In this document: piece by piece, positions 1-11,128 of the stretch | Layout: the number at the start of each line of letters is the position of its first letter | How positions within the stretch are numbered: the first letter of the stretch is position 1 | Assembly: GCF_035046485.1 (NCBI RefSeq) | Contig: NC_085137.1 | Coordinates: 3,759,977 to 3,823,976 of the forward strand | DNA: 64,000 bases | Reading direction: 5' to 3' | Origin: Aedes albopictus | Taxonomy: Eukaryota > Arthropoda > Insecta > Diptera > Culicidae | Notes under the pieces: model-generated | Told to the model about the DNA's origin: nothing | What the model saw: only the letters and a program-made list of their open reading frames with translations | Databases searched by the model: none | Position numbers and translations under genes: made by a program

Positions 1-2262
1 CAGGGATTCCTCTAGAAATTCTGCTAAAAATTCCTCCAGAAACTTCTTCACGGATGTCCAGGGATTTGTCCACAAAATTCTCCAAGGATGCACCCAGGGA
101 TTCCTACAGAAATTTCTCTCGAAATTCCTCCAGGAATTTCTCAGGGATTTTTTTTTCAGAAATTTATCCAGTAAATGTTGCAGGAATTCGTCCAAAGATT
201 CCTCCAGGAATTCCTTCAAGGATTCCTCCAGGATTTCATCCAGGAATTTCTCCAAGAACTCCTCCAGGAACTCGTCCAGGAAATTCTCCAGGAATTACCC
301 CAAGAATTTCTACCGGAATTCCTCCAGCAATTTCTCTAGGAATTGATCCAGGAATTGTTCGGGAATATCCTTCAGAAATTATGTCAGCAATTTCTCCAGG
401 AATTTTTCCAGAAAATCTTCTGGAGATTTTTTCAGAAATTCGCCCAGAAAATTCTCCAGGAATACCCTCAGGCATTTTCCAGAGGTTGCTCCAGGTATTT
501 CTATAGGATTATCTCCTGAGATTCCTTCAAGGATTCCAGGGATTTCTTCCCGAATTTCTCCAGGGATTCCTCCAGGAAATCCTTCAAAAATACCTCCAGG
601 GAGTCCTCCAGAAGTTCCTCTAAGGATTCTTTCAGCAAATCCTCTGAGGGTTTCTTCAGAAATTCCTCCAGGAAAATCTCCAGGAATACCTTCAGGAATT
701 TTTCAGGGATTCCTCCAGTATTCCTCCAGGAATTCCTCTAGAGATTCCTCCAGGGATTTCTTCACAAATTTCTTCAAGAATTCCCCCAAAGATTCCTTCA
801 GAAATTCCTTGGAGGATTTCTCCAGAAGTTCCTCCAGAAATTGCGCTATAAATGCCTCCAGGATTTTCTGAAGGGATTTTTCCAGTAATAGAAAAATAAT
901 AGATTTTTCCCAGAACTTCTCTAGAGATTTCTCTAGAAATGTATCCAGTAATTCTTTCAAGAATTCCTCTGGAGATTACTCCATGAATTTCACCATGGTT
1001 TCCTCCAGCAATTCTCACAAGAAAAACTTCTATGCATTCCTCTAGGTATTCTTCCAGGATTTTATCCAGGAATTTCTACACAAACTTTTTCAAGGATTCC
1101 CCCAGGGATTTTCAAGAATTCCATCAAGGATTTCTCCCGGAATTCCTCCAGGAATTTCGCTAGCAATTCCTCCAGGATTTCCTCAAGGATTTTTATTTCA
1201 GAAATTATCTGAAATTAAAAATATAAATCTCTCAGAATTCCTCTGGAGATTCCTCTAGAAATTCATCCACTAATTCTTTCAAGAATTCATCTAGTGATTC
1301 CTCCAGCAATTCCCACAGGAATACCTCTAGGAATTCTTCCAGGCATTCCTCCAGGACTATATCCAGGAATTTCTCCAGGAACTTCTCATGGATTTCTTCC
1401 AGGAAATACCTCAGGAATTTCTTCAGGAATTCGTCCAGAAATTTCCCCAGGAATTGCTCCTGGACATCTTCCAGGAAATCCTTTATGGATTTATTCAGAG
1501 ATTCTTTCAGGAAATTCTCCAGCAATACTTTCAGAAATTTTTCAGGGATTCCTCTAGACATTCCTCCAGGAGTTCCTCCAGAGATTCGCCCAGGAATTGC
1601 TTCAGGGATTTCTTCTCAAATTCCTCCAGGGATATTCCCAGATATTTCCTCCACGGAATCCTCCAGAAATTTCTCCAAGGGTTATTCCAGGAATTCCTCC
1701 TGGAATTTCTCAAGGAGTTTTTTTTACAGAAATTTCTTCAGCAATTTCTCCCAGAATTTCTCTGCTGATTTCCCCAGGTTTTTTTTTCAGGATTTTTTCC
1801 AGAGATTGCTCCAAGAATTCATCCAAGAAATTTCTCGAGGAACTTATGCTGGGTCTTTCCTGGAATTACGCCAGGAATTTTCTCAGAAGTTTCTCCATGC
1901 ATTCCTCCAGGGTTCTCTCTACAGAATTTCTCAGGAATTGCTTCAGGAAATTCAAAGAATATTTCGGAGATTCCTCCAAGAATTCCTCCAAGGATTTCTT
2001 CTGAAATTTCTCTAAGATTTCCTCTAGGAATTCATCAAGAAATTTCTTCTGATTTTTTTCTAGGGATTTCTTACAGAATTCCTCCCGGAATTTCTCTTCA
2101 GAATTTTCTCTAAGGAATCCTCCAGGAATTTAGGATTTCTTCTAGAATATCCTCATAAGATCTCTTCAAATTTTTCTCTAGGTATTTCTCCCATTTATAC
2201 AGGAATTCCTCCAGGGATTCCTCCGGGAATTCCTCCAGGGATTCTACAGGGCTTCCTCCGAA
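1..2262 (+). repeat. Degenerate 12-bp minisatellite, TTCCTCCAGGAA type
   Basis: The stretch is made of diverged copies of a 12-bp unit (ATTCCTCCAGGA and variants such as ATTTCTCCAAGA), with occasional 15-bp spacings. Because 12 is a multiple of three, several frames stay open on both strands. One strand reads as PGIPPGIS-like repeats and the other as EEFLEKFL-like repeats. These open frames are by-products of the period and not genes. The same family recurs at 2405-2690, 15600-18700, 21000-22900, 45380-45680 and 60870-61215. Confidence 0.9.
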
Positions 2263-2282
2263 GGGAATGTCATATCCTTTTC

Positions 2283-2394
2283 TGACTGGAAAATCCGCAT
2301 TTATCCGTTGCTAACCGTCGCAAACCGCTGCTAGCAGTTAGACGCGGTTAACGACGGTTAGCAACGGATAAATGCGAATTTTTCCGGTTAGCAA
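2283..2394. repeat. Palindromic insert in the minisatellite
   Basis: Positions 2296-2320 are the exact reverse complement of 2352-2376 (25 bp), and similarity extends further outward. The sequence breaks the 12-bp pattern, which resumes on the right, so it is most simply a small foldback MITE inserted into the array. Confidence 0.7.
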
Positions 2395-2404
2395 AGGAAG
2401 TGTC

Positions 2405-2690
2405 GTTCCCCCTGGCTTCCTCCAGGCATTCCTGTAGGAGTTGCTCCAGGGAATCATCCAGGTGTTTATTCAGGGATTTATCCGGGAATTCTTCCAGGGA
2501 TTGCTCCAGCAATTTCTCAAATGATTTCTTTAGAAATACCTCGCAGGTTCTCTTCAGAAATTCAATCAGGAGTTCCTTCGGATATTTCAGCAATCCTTCA
2601 ACTATCTTTTTAGGGGTGTACCCAAGAACTTCGTCAGGATTACCTGATACTTTTTTGAATTATTTCAAAAATTTCTGAAGGAATTCCTCC
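2405..2690 (+). repeat. 12-bp minisatellite, continuation
   Basis: The TTCCTCCAGG-type periodicity resumes in the same orientation as 1-2262 and fades out near 2690. Confidence 0.75.
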
Positions 2691-3180
2691 AGCGAATAGT
2701 ATTGGAAGATAATTCAAAAAGGACTCATACAGGAACCAGAATATTCTAGATTAGTCCTAAAAAGAATTTCCAAAAGAGTCAGCTATAATTTTCGGTGAAT
2801 GTTTTGTAGACATTATCAAAACAAAAACAGAGCAACATAATACACGAGTAAGTAAAGATTGCTAATCTTCCAGAAATTGGTCACCGCTACCAGCACCACG
2901 TTGATTTATGTAGATTGTACAAAATACAACAGTGTGACTGCTGATGGGTTAAATAAGGCTTTTAGAATATAATGTTACCATATTCAATTTCATCGTATTG
3001 CGTTTAGTTATTAAAGATAGTAGGTACAAATTTGCTAAGGATGCTTGCCAAACAACAACACCCCCCCCCCCCAACCGAAAAGCTGGCTACGTCCATGTTC
3101 CTTCCAGAAATCATTTGGGGATTCCATAGTGTAAATAGTGCGACTTTATTATCAAATTTGATAGCTTCTGAAGGTTCTAA
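2691..3180. other. Unassigned AT-rich sequence
   Basis: I see no gene or recognisable element. A run of 12 C lies at 3061-3072. Confidence 0.5.
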
Positions 3181-3340
3181 GAAGACAAAACAAAAACTGT
3201 AGCAAAATCGATGTATTATTGTCCTCCATTTGCAATGGAGTATAATGCAACATGCACTACATTAAAGGTACAGGTAATATCATAAAAGGTCTAATCACTG
3301 ATCGCAGTGATGGACCCGAACAGAAAAAAGATGTTCATTC
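3181..3340 (+). repeat. Dispersed repeat, copy also near 63540-63640
   Basis: Blocks such as TGCACTA, ATCGCAGTG or GTCGCAGTG, and CCGAACAGA occur in the same order here and near 63545-63625. This marks two diverged copies of one dispersed repeat. I cannot name the family. Confidence 0.45.
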
Positions 3341-3351
3341 AAACGTAATAG

Positions 3352-3552
3352 CACAGACAGACAGACGTCTCCCTCTACCCACTTCTCATTGGCTCCCTTT
3401 TTAACGGACTCCTGTTTGATGTTTGCTCACTACCGCCATCTACTCAATGGGTTTGCGAAACACAACGTAAATAGCATTGGGCGATTATACTTTTGTGACG
3501 ATGATTTTAATCGCACTTTGTTCCAAGTGATACGTCTGTCTGTCTGTCTGTG
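3352..3552. mobile_element. Small MITE with CACAGACAGACAGACG inverted ends
   Basis: The left end reads CACAGACAGACAGACG and the right end is its reverse complement with one extra tetramer. The roughly 200-bp length and inverted termini fit a non-autonomous DNA transposon. No coding capacity is seen, and the target duplication is not clear. Confidence 0.65.
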
Positions 3553-3751
3553 GTAAAAGTTTATGTCATCAATGGTCATTAAAAAAGCTCAGACTACAAA
3601 TTCTAGAACGTAATGACAACTTATTTGCTTTGCCAATGTTGATATTATGGTCAAATTTTGGTCACGCCTATTCACGCCGCCGCGCCGATGACGCCGCCAC
3701 CGAGCAAAATATAGTCGGCGCACAGGTCTACCTAGAGATTCATCATGCAAA

Positions 3752-3818
3752 TTGATTTGGAAATGCTACTCGTTGCTTGCTTACTCGCAGTGAACACCAA
3801 GTAGCATTTTCAAATCAA
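3752..3818. repeat. Hairpin-forming inverted repeat
   Basis: Arms of about 19 bp at 3752-3770 and 3800-3818 are inverted with one mismatch, around a 29-nt loop. It is probably a MITE remnant. Confidence 0.6.
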
Positions 3819-3879
3819 AGAATGAATTTGCCAAGTGATCGCTAGTTACCTTCACCTTAAATGAGTTAGATGGGGAAAC

Positions 3880-4180
3880 ATTTGAAGTAATTCCGCAAAA
3901 AGAAACATCATTTCGAGGTCATGAAGTAACTTCTCATGGAAATTACTGAAGGAATTTGTGGAAAATTTCTAAACAGCATAGAGCGACTCTGATAGAAATT
4001 TATGGGTGGAAATCTTCACAGTATTTTTCTGGAATACTAAAAAGAAACTTTGAAGAAATTTTTAGGGGCTTTCTTTGAGAAATTTTTGGAAGAGTTTTAG
4101 AAAAAAAACTCATGGAATCCGCGGAAAAATTCCAAGAGAAATTCCAGGAGGAATTTTTGAAGGAATTGTTAAACGTATTT
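3880..4180 (-). repeat. Diverged minisatellite-like stretch
   Basis: GGAATTTNTGAAGGAATT-like units recur with loose spacing, resembling the reverse complement of the TTCCTCCAGG family. Confidence 0.45.
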
Positions 4181-6070
4181 CTTACATCGTCCATTTCATG
4201 AGATTTTTTTTTTTGAGGCTTTAAGTTTATTAATTTTAATTCATTCGCCTCCAAACTTCATGAGAACTACACTCGCGAGTTGCATCACGATGAGAAAATT
4301 TCCATCTCTGCTCATTTGGGTGTTGTGTGATGAATATTACGTTGCACGCCGCTTCCATTTCAAAAAGGGCGCATTTCACCCCAAGCTCCTGTTTATTCTG
4401 ATTCAGGTACTATCCGAAGTGGACGACGCTCAAGATGCTGAAATATATTGGATACGGTTCAGAGACGATGTTTGACTTTTAGAAGTTTCCTTTAGACAAA
4501 TAAATAAATATTTCAGTCAATGTTGGTTGGATATCAGCAGCCATTTTTATTTCTTTTTTTAAATAAAGAACAATTTAAAGTGTGGTCATAGAAATTTTCA
4601 TTTTCTTAATCCATGTATACCTAAAACTTTGCACAAAGTTTTTCCTTTTACTTTTACACTTATTGAAAGTTCTATATAGTAACCTGTCAGTATATACAAA
4701 ATGAAAGCAGTGCAGGTTCTTATTTTCCATTTAAATATTCTTGAAAAATGTTTTTATGAAACATTTTTTCCATATCTTTTGTTTATATTTGAGCTAGTTT
4801 TTGGGAAATACAATTAAAATTTTCTCAACTTAAGACTTCACATTCAATGATATTGAAATTAAAATTATTTTATTCTTGAAAGTTTCCACAGTTAACTATC
4901 GTCAAGACAAAACCTGCCATCGTCCTTGTTACTGCAGATGGCAGCACAATCGCAGCCGAATACCGCTTATCGTGATTCAATCCTAGGAAATGTTTAATGA
5001 ATGTTCTCGTTTTTCATTCGCAATTTGTATTTGCTTTTGATTCCACATTGTAAACCTGACTCATTGTGCCTGCCGAGGACATCGTCTTTTGGTCGAATTT
5101 CCCCAGCTCAACAAGATTGACAAAAGGCGTCTTGTTGTTGAATTTGAAACGAACGAAACGAAAATTGGCAGGACGAAGCCCTGCCCTATCCAGTTGTCGT
5201 CGTCGTTGAAGTTGAAAAGGAGCTTCTGTCGAAATGAAATTGACATGCTCGAATTACGTCGAATTCAATTCCGTTTGCGAATTAATCGCCACACAGTTGA
5301 AGCTAGGTGGAGGAGGCGGAGGCATTATCTTCGCTTGGCCAACTGAAAAACGGCCCATGAAAATGGGATTTATTATCATAAACCTCAAGGGTCAACCTAC
5401 AAGAATGCTGAAAAGTTACCCCACTGATTTGGAAAAATTCACAAATTCTCCGCTCGAAATCGAAAGAAGACGAAGGAAACTTGTCAATTTTCCATGACAA
5501 TGGACTAAATTTGAAAACATAATAATAATAATAATGCATAGCTATAAAACACGAATTTCCCTCAAACGTGGGGTTGTAGAATAATATATTTTAAATAAAA
5601 AATGCGTCCACACACCGGAATCAAATTCATGGCAAATGTAGCGAGGGATCAATATTATTCTTCCATTTCGGACGTCCACATGTGTTGCGAAATTTTTTTC
5701 TTCTAGTAGTGGGAGTCGCCCGTCGTCTTCTTCCGTTTTGAGGAACTTTTTACCCGAAACGTCCACGTGTGTGCGATGGACAGCTTCCTACCCCCAGTTC
5801 GAAAACGTGTCGGATTATGTCCTGTATTTTTTTTCTTGCGTTCCTTCGGACGATAACGAAGACGGAAGGGACAGACTAAATATAAAAAAAAATGTTGAAT
5901 TGAAGAAAAAACCTGCGTGTATATTGGGGGAGTTGGCCGAAAATGCTGCGGAGGTTTATCACATTGTATTTATTTTTTCAAGCATTAGCAAAACATGTAT
6001 TTTAAATTATGCTCATGGTTTATGCACGTGGATGTGATATGTGGTGTCCCGGGTGGATGTACTCTATATA
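4181..6070. other. Unassigned sequence, no gene recognised
   Basis: Short open frames (for example 4260-4475 and 5234-5497) have no recognisable domain, no supporting context and low-complexity composition. GT-rich and AAT-rich simple stretches occur near 5300 and 5520. It may hold old element fragments. Confidence 0.4.
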
Positions 6071-6093
6071 ACATCCTTCCGAGGGATTCTGTC

Positions 6094-6243
6094 ACATTCG
6101 CCCGAAAACCATTCGCCCGAATGACAAATGCCCGAATTCCAATCGCCCGAATAGACCATTCACCCGAACAGACCATTCGCCCGAAAAGACCATTTGCCCG
6201 AAAAAATCTTTCGCCCGAAAGACAATTCGCCCGAAAGTCATCC
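6094..6243 (+). repeat. Left terminal array of CATTCGCCCGAA-like units
   Basis: About nine to ten units of roughly 16 bp share the core CGCCCGAA, with variants CACCCGAA and TGCCCGAA. It is the mirror partner of 10976-11128 and forms the inverted arm of the foldback element. The spacers are as short and as variable as the units, so it is not a CRISPR array. Confidence 0.85.
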
Positions 6244-6436
6244 ACCGATTACATGCAATTTCTTAGACAAGTTTTTTTCTGGTTTGCCATGATGAAAGTT
6301 TAAGGTCATTGTTTACTTTATATCCAACCAATCGTAAGAACAGCTGGACTAGCGCCAATAATAATCATATTAGTCTAGTTTGAAAGAACGGCCTATGTTT
6401 TGAAGAAGGTCTAATTGCTTGTGGAAATATTACATA
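6198..6436 (+). repeat. About 240-bp direct repeat, left copy
   Basis: This block is almost identical to 10126-10365; I see one substitution and one base of difference in a T run. The two copies exactly bracket the LOA-like element, so the pair behaves like an unusually long target site duplication or an older duplication used as a target. Confidence 0.85.
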
Positions 6437-6687
6437 TTTTATCAGAAGGCCGGCTCCAGAGGCACGTTATCCTCCATTTGGGGCATTTGTGCCATCGCCA
6501 AAATAACAGCCTATTTCATCATCTACCTGAGGGAAAAGGAAGGAAAAAGGATTTGGATGGGGATAGGGACAGGTAGGGAAATAGGAAAAATACCCTGGAA
6601 GAGGGTACTAACGCACAAGCGTACCACAATGGGTTCAAACAGCGCCCTGAAAAGGGCACTGTAATAACGCATAAAGCGAAAGAGAGC

Positions 6688-8607
6688 CTATAGCTCTTTA
6701 CCACAGCGGGTTAAGAACAACAGAATATCCTGAAGATTCAGGTTTCTGAAGTCAGTTTCACTTAATAAGTGTTTACCGAATACTCGGAAACGCAGTTGCG
6801 CGAAAACTGGACAGTTACATATCAAATGATACGAAGTTCCATAATCGGATTCACAGCTATCACAGGCAAATGAATCAGCTTGCTGAATATTCGCCATGTG
6901 GTAGCTGAGTCGGCAGTGGCCAGTCAATGCTTTGACCAGAATGCTGCAATTCTGCTTAGACAGATTAGTTAGATACTTCGCCACCCGTAGAGTTGGCTCA
7001 GCACTATACAATTTGGTTTGACGACATGACTCCAAACTATTCCAATATTGTCTGTGTTGAGTGACAGCCCAAGTGTGAATCTGAAGCTTAATCCAACACT
7101 TCGATATCGGAATAGCTGGTTCAGGGCCAATGAAGTCATGTGATGCTCCAGAGCGAGCTAGCTCATCAGCCAATTCATTTCCAGCGATGGAAGAATGACC
7201 AGGTACCCATAGCAGGTGAACAGCGTTTGCTGAATTCAGCTCCTCGATTTGAGTTCGACAAGCGATAACTATCTTCGACCTGGAGTTGGCCGAAGCAAGT
7301 GCTTTAATAGCAGCCTGGCTATCTGAACAGAAGTATATTACTTTGCCCATTACGTGCTGCTGAAGTGCTGATTGCACTCCGCACATAAGAGCAAAGATTT
7401 CGGCCTGAAAAACGGTACAGTGTCTACCAAGTGAATAAGACTGATACAGCCTTAGCTCACGAGAATAAACACCAGCACCTGCTCGACCTTCGAGAAGGGA
7501 GCCATCAGTGTAACATACGATGCCGTCTGAAATACTTCTTTCCAGATAACCAGATGTCCACTCTTCCCGGGAAGGGAATTTCGTGGAAAATGTCCTATAT
7601 GGAAAATTACAAGCAATTGTAAGATCACTTGGAGCAAGGACAATTTTGTCCCAATTCACCAAAAGTGGAAACAACGAGGTGTGTGTTGAACTGCGGTTCA
7701 CAGGAGTTTCCTCTAGTAGACCGAGTACCCGTAACCGGTAAGTGCAAGAAAGGGCTTCTTGTTTGAGATGAATGTGTAGTGGGGCAACGTCAAAGAGAAC
7801 TTCGAGCGCTGCCGTAGGAGTTGAAGAGAACGCTCCAGACATCGCCATTAAGCACATCCTTTGGAGATGGCCTAATTTTGATTGGACCGTTCTCACTTCA
7901 CCCTTTTGCCACCACACAAGACATCCATAAGCCAATATTGGCCGAACCACAGTTGTGTAAATCCATTTGATATACTTGGGTTTTAGACCCCAAGTTGTAC
8001 CAAAAGTACGCCGGCATTGCCCGAAGGCCATACAAGCTTTCTTGATTCTGAACTCAATGTGAGGTGTCCAGGAAAGCTTGGAATCAAGAATGACTCCAAC
8101 GTACTTTACCTGTTCAGTCACATCGATTTCAGAATCAAAGAGACGCAAAGGTCGAACGCCATTTCGGTTTCGCCTTTCCGTGAAAAGAACAATAGATGTT
8201 TTACTCGGATTAACCGAAAGGCCATATTGGCGACACCAACCCTCAACTACCTGAAGGGCGTTTTGCATCAGGTCGAAAAGGGTGCTGATGCACATACCAA
8301 CTAACAATGTTAGGTAGTCGTCGGCAAAACCATAAGTAGGAAAACCGCTATTATTGAGTTGCCTCAATAGCGTATCTGCTACGAGATTCCACAAAAGCGG
8401 TGATAAGACTCCCCCTTGGGGGCATCCACAAACACTCAATTTCCTAATCCCTGCTAGACGCAATGTCGAGAAGAGATATCGGTTTTTGAGCATTTGGTGA
8501 ATCCAATTGGAAATCATTGGAGATATACCATGACTCCGTGCGGCTTCCAATATGGCATCGAAAGGCACGTTGTCAAAGGCACCCTCGATATCTAAGAAAA
8601 CACCCAA
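6688..8607 (-). pseudogene. ORF2 C-terminal part: reverse transcriptase, RNase H, zinc-knuckle-like tail
   Basis: This 639-codon open frame encodes the second half of a retrotransposon polyprotein. RT motifs are visible: FLDIEGAFDNV at residues 4-14, PQGGVLSPLLWN around 63-74, and the catalytic FADD box at 94-97. A complete RNase H fold signature follows, with D368 (CYTDGS), E403, D429 (CSDS), H471 (VPGHSS) and D481. A CDSC...H..C cluster close to the C terminus resembles the family's terminal zinc-binding motif. The N-terminal RT fingers are missing because the frame starts at the deletion junction, so the methionine used is not a natural start. The remaining reading frame is intact, which suggests a fairly recent insertion. 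It would act in target-primed reverse transcription but cannot do so alone. Confidence 0.9.
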
Positions 8608-9559
8608 ACACTCTACATTGTTTCCTGAGTTTCGCCAGATCAGAGTTCCACCAAGGGGTTCCTCTTGTGATCTTCACAGACCGTAGAGGGCATGCTTCTT
8701 CAAAAGCTTCCATGATGAAGGTCGTTGTAGTATCAACGGCATCATCTAAATCACTTGGAGTGTCAATGGATGGTGAATATCCATGAAAGTTGGCTGCAAC
8801 CAAATCAGTATAAAGATCCCAGTTTGTTGACCGAGGATTCCTGAAACGCAATGTTTGCGAAGTAACATTTAAATGTTCAAAAAAGATATAGCGATGGTCA
8901 GATAAAGATTCTTCATCTGACACATGCCAATTGGTCAGCTCGTGACTAATTCTGCTAGAGCAAAGCGTTATATCTAACACTTCCTCTCTAGCAGATACCA
9001 TGAAGGTTGGGCGGTTGCCTATGTTAAGTAATGCAAGATCTGTACTACTTAAGTACTCCATCAAACTGGAGCCTCTCAAGTTAATGTCTGAGCTGCCCCA
9101 GATGATATGGTGAGCATTAGCATCACTGCCAACAATTAGCGGAAGGCCTTTTGAAGTGCAGTATGCGATGACTTGTTTGAAAGCATCCGTAGGGGATGGT
9201 TCATCATGTGGTAAATATACAGAACAATAGACGTATTTCCTGTTGAGGTTTCCAACAGATACATCAATTGTGATAGCACATACATCTCTGGTGGTTAGTT
9301 CAGAGATGAGTGTAGCAACTATTGCGTTGTTGACAAGCACACAGGCTCGAGGCATGACACGCGAGTTTGCCATTTCATGTTTACTGAAAGTGGCAAACAC
9401 CGGGTTCACAAGGTTTCCTAGATAGAAATTTCCCTTACGAAAGTAAGGTTCTTGTACCAAGGCCACTTGGGCTGTACCATTTTGCATAAGTCTGCAAAGA
9501 TTGATCGTTGCTGTTCTTTTATGCTGAAGATTGATCTGAGCTATCCTAACCGTAGCCAC
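8573..9559 (-). pseudogene. ORF2 N-terminal part: EEP endonuclease
   Basis: The frame encodes an endonuclease/exonuclease/phosphatase domain of the type that nicks target DNA for non-LTR retrotransposition. Visible signatures are QINLQHK (residues 8-14), the catalytic Glu in VQEPY (E37), SDANAHH (D146, N148, H150), DITLCSS (D196) and the terminal SDH triad (220-222). After the PWWNSDLAKLRKQCR linker the frame runs into the RT coding sequence in the wrong register and stops. This shows that the EEP and RT parts were joined by a deletion with frameshift. All catalytic residues I can identify are kept. Confidence 0.88.
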
Positions 9560-10125
9560 TACCCAAACTAGGTAAGATTAAACTCTTCGCAACAGCAGCA
9601 CAACAAAGAACAGCAACAATAAAACCAAATCGGTATCGATTGGAAAACGCCAAAGGCGAGGATACACAGAATACACTGTGTAAATCGCATAATGCGAAAC
9701 CATATAGGTGAAAATTTAAACTAATTAACAACATCTTCATAATCCCGCCCTTATTTAGCCTCAAGTGAGACTAAAGAAGGGCAGCTGATTGTCTCGGAGA
9801 AACACAAGGTCCACTGCACCATTGCTCCGGTTAGCGTAGTAAGGGCTACATACTGTGGAGGGCGCCCTGGTACTCCACAGGCTCCGTTAGCGGTTAGGTT
9901 TTTATTAGACCCCCCTAGCCATTCATTCCTAGGCACGGTAAGCATAAAGCCGCATCACACCATGAATTAGGGGTCACCTGTTGGTGGATTCTTACCACCG
10001 GAACAGGCGGTCCGTAGTGTTATTCTTAGCCAATTGAGACAATCACTACCGACACTACACAGCTATCTAGGCTGATCGAGAAAAGAAGTTAATATTGATG
10101 ATCAACTTCATACGGACTCGAACAG
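9560..10125 (-). promoter_or_regulatory. Structured 5' leader of the LOA-like element
   Basis: About 565 bp upstream of the endonuclease frame have no long coding frame. Two hairpins are visible: GAAGTTGAT/ATTAACTTC (minus-strand RNA sense) at 10085-10109, and a nested CCTGTT-GGTGG stem at 9977-10007. Both recur in the second copy (14791-14815 and 14682-14713) with paired base changes. The nested stem recurs a third time at 62964-62997. Leaders of this type usually hold an internal promoter. A self-cleaving ribozyme is possible, but I could not fold a complete one. Confidence 0.65.
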
Positions 10126-10365
10126 CCGAAAAAATCTTTCGCCCGAAAGACAATTCGCCCGAAAGTCATCCACCGATTACATGCAATTTCTTAGACAAGT
10201 TTTTTTTCTGGTTTGCCATGATGAAAGTTTAAGGTCATTGTTTACTTTATATCCGACCAATCGTAAGAACAGCTGGACTAGCGCCAATAATAATCATATT
10301 AGTCTAGTTTGAAAGAACGGCCTATGTTTTGAAGAAGGTCTAATTGCTTGTGGAAATATTACATA
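10126..10365 (+). repeat. About 240-bp direct repeat, right copy
   Basis: Near-identical partner of 6198-6436, in the same orientation, immediately beyond the 5' end of the LOA-like element. Confidence 0.85.
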
Positions 10366-10975
10366 ATAGGTTATTAATTGTTATAGCATTGAGGATCGAA
10401 AGTATAAAGACAAAACTTTGGCACACTTTAAGTTAATAGTGGTCACGACTGATCTACTCGGAATAAACACATTTCGTTAAAATGAACAATAATTGATAAA
10501 AATTTAAACGTATGAGCTTACGGATTCAAAAAAAAAACAAGAAAATCGCGAGAATTCAGCATTTATTTTTGAACAAGCTGTTCTTTTGAAACCATGTTTG
10601 GAATCCATAAGTTGTAAAAATATAAAACGTCAAGGTCTCACTTAACAGAACAACTTAAAAGAACAGCCCATGATTGAAAGAAGGGTAAATTTCTGGTAAA
10701 AAATGACATCAAATTGAATTTAATGTCCATGAAGGTGAAGCTAGAAAGAAAAGTCTATTGACAAAAGAAGGCACAATTCCAATAAATGTTTCCACAACTA
10801 TATTGCCGAAAATGTTTGTAACAGTTTAAGTTTTAAATCAGACTGTGTTGAAAGAAAGCAAAAACCTCTTACGAAAATGGTTGCAAATACTTTTAGTTGA
10901 TATTGGTGTTCAGCCATATGCAAGGACGATGCCTAAATTGATTTTAGAAAAGTGTTTCAAGATTATTATGGTTTT
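10366..10975. other. Interior of the foldback element, no coding
   Basis: AT-rich sequence between the right direct repeat and the right terminal array. I see no transposase or other domain. Confidence 0.5.
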
Positions 10976-11128
10976 CGGGCGAATGTTCTTTCGGGCGAAT
11001 GGTCTTTTCGGGCGAATGGTCTTTTCGGGCGATTGGTCTTTTCGGGTGAATGACTTTCGGGCGTTTGTTACATTCGGGCGTTTGTCATTCGGGTGTTTGG
11101 AATTCGGGCGAATGGTTTTCGGGCGAAT
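10976..11128 (-). repeat. Right terminal array of TTCGGGCGAATG units
   Basis: Tandem units with core TTCGGGCGAATGGTC are the reverse complement of those at 6094-6243. They form the other arm of the foldback element. Confidence 0.85.

Larger units (their letters stand above)
6437..10125 (-). mobile_element. LOA/I-group non-LTR retrotransposon, internally deleted
   Basis: Reading on the minus strand, the order is a 5' leader (9560-10125), an apurinic-type endonuclease domain, reverse transcriptase, RNase H, and a 3' untranslated tail (6437-6687). The EEP-RT-RNase H order fits LOA/I-group elements; a Lian-like mosquito family is my best guess. No ORF1 (gag-like) frame is present. An internal deletion with a frame change near 8605-8625 removes the N-terminal part of the RT. 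The 3' tail recurs at 11958 onward and at 58458-58510. Confidence 0.85.

Noticed and set aside
54..506. 150-codon plus-strand frame and other long frames in the 12-bp arrays (15740-16333, 17118-17564, 17760-18218)
   Set aside because: They are made only of the 12-bp repeat, overlap open frames on the other strand, and lack any non-repeat domain. Period-12 sequence keeps frames open by itself.
5234..5497. 87-codon frame with glycine run
   Set aside because: Overlaps frames on both strands and includes a GGA-rich simple repeat. No domain.
6094..6243. CRISPR-like array
   Set aside because: Units are short and degenerate, spacers are a few bases long and not unique, the array has an inverted partner 4.8 kb away, and the genome is eukaryotic.
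9960..10125. Complete HDV-like ribozyme at the LOA 5' end
   Set aside because: A GGCTG...CAGCC helix is possible, but it fails to extend in copy 2, and I could not place the other helices of the double pseudoknot.
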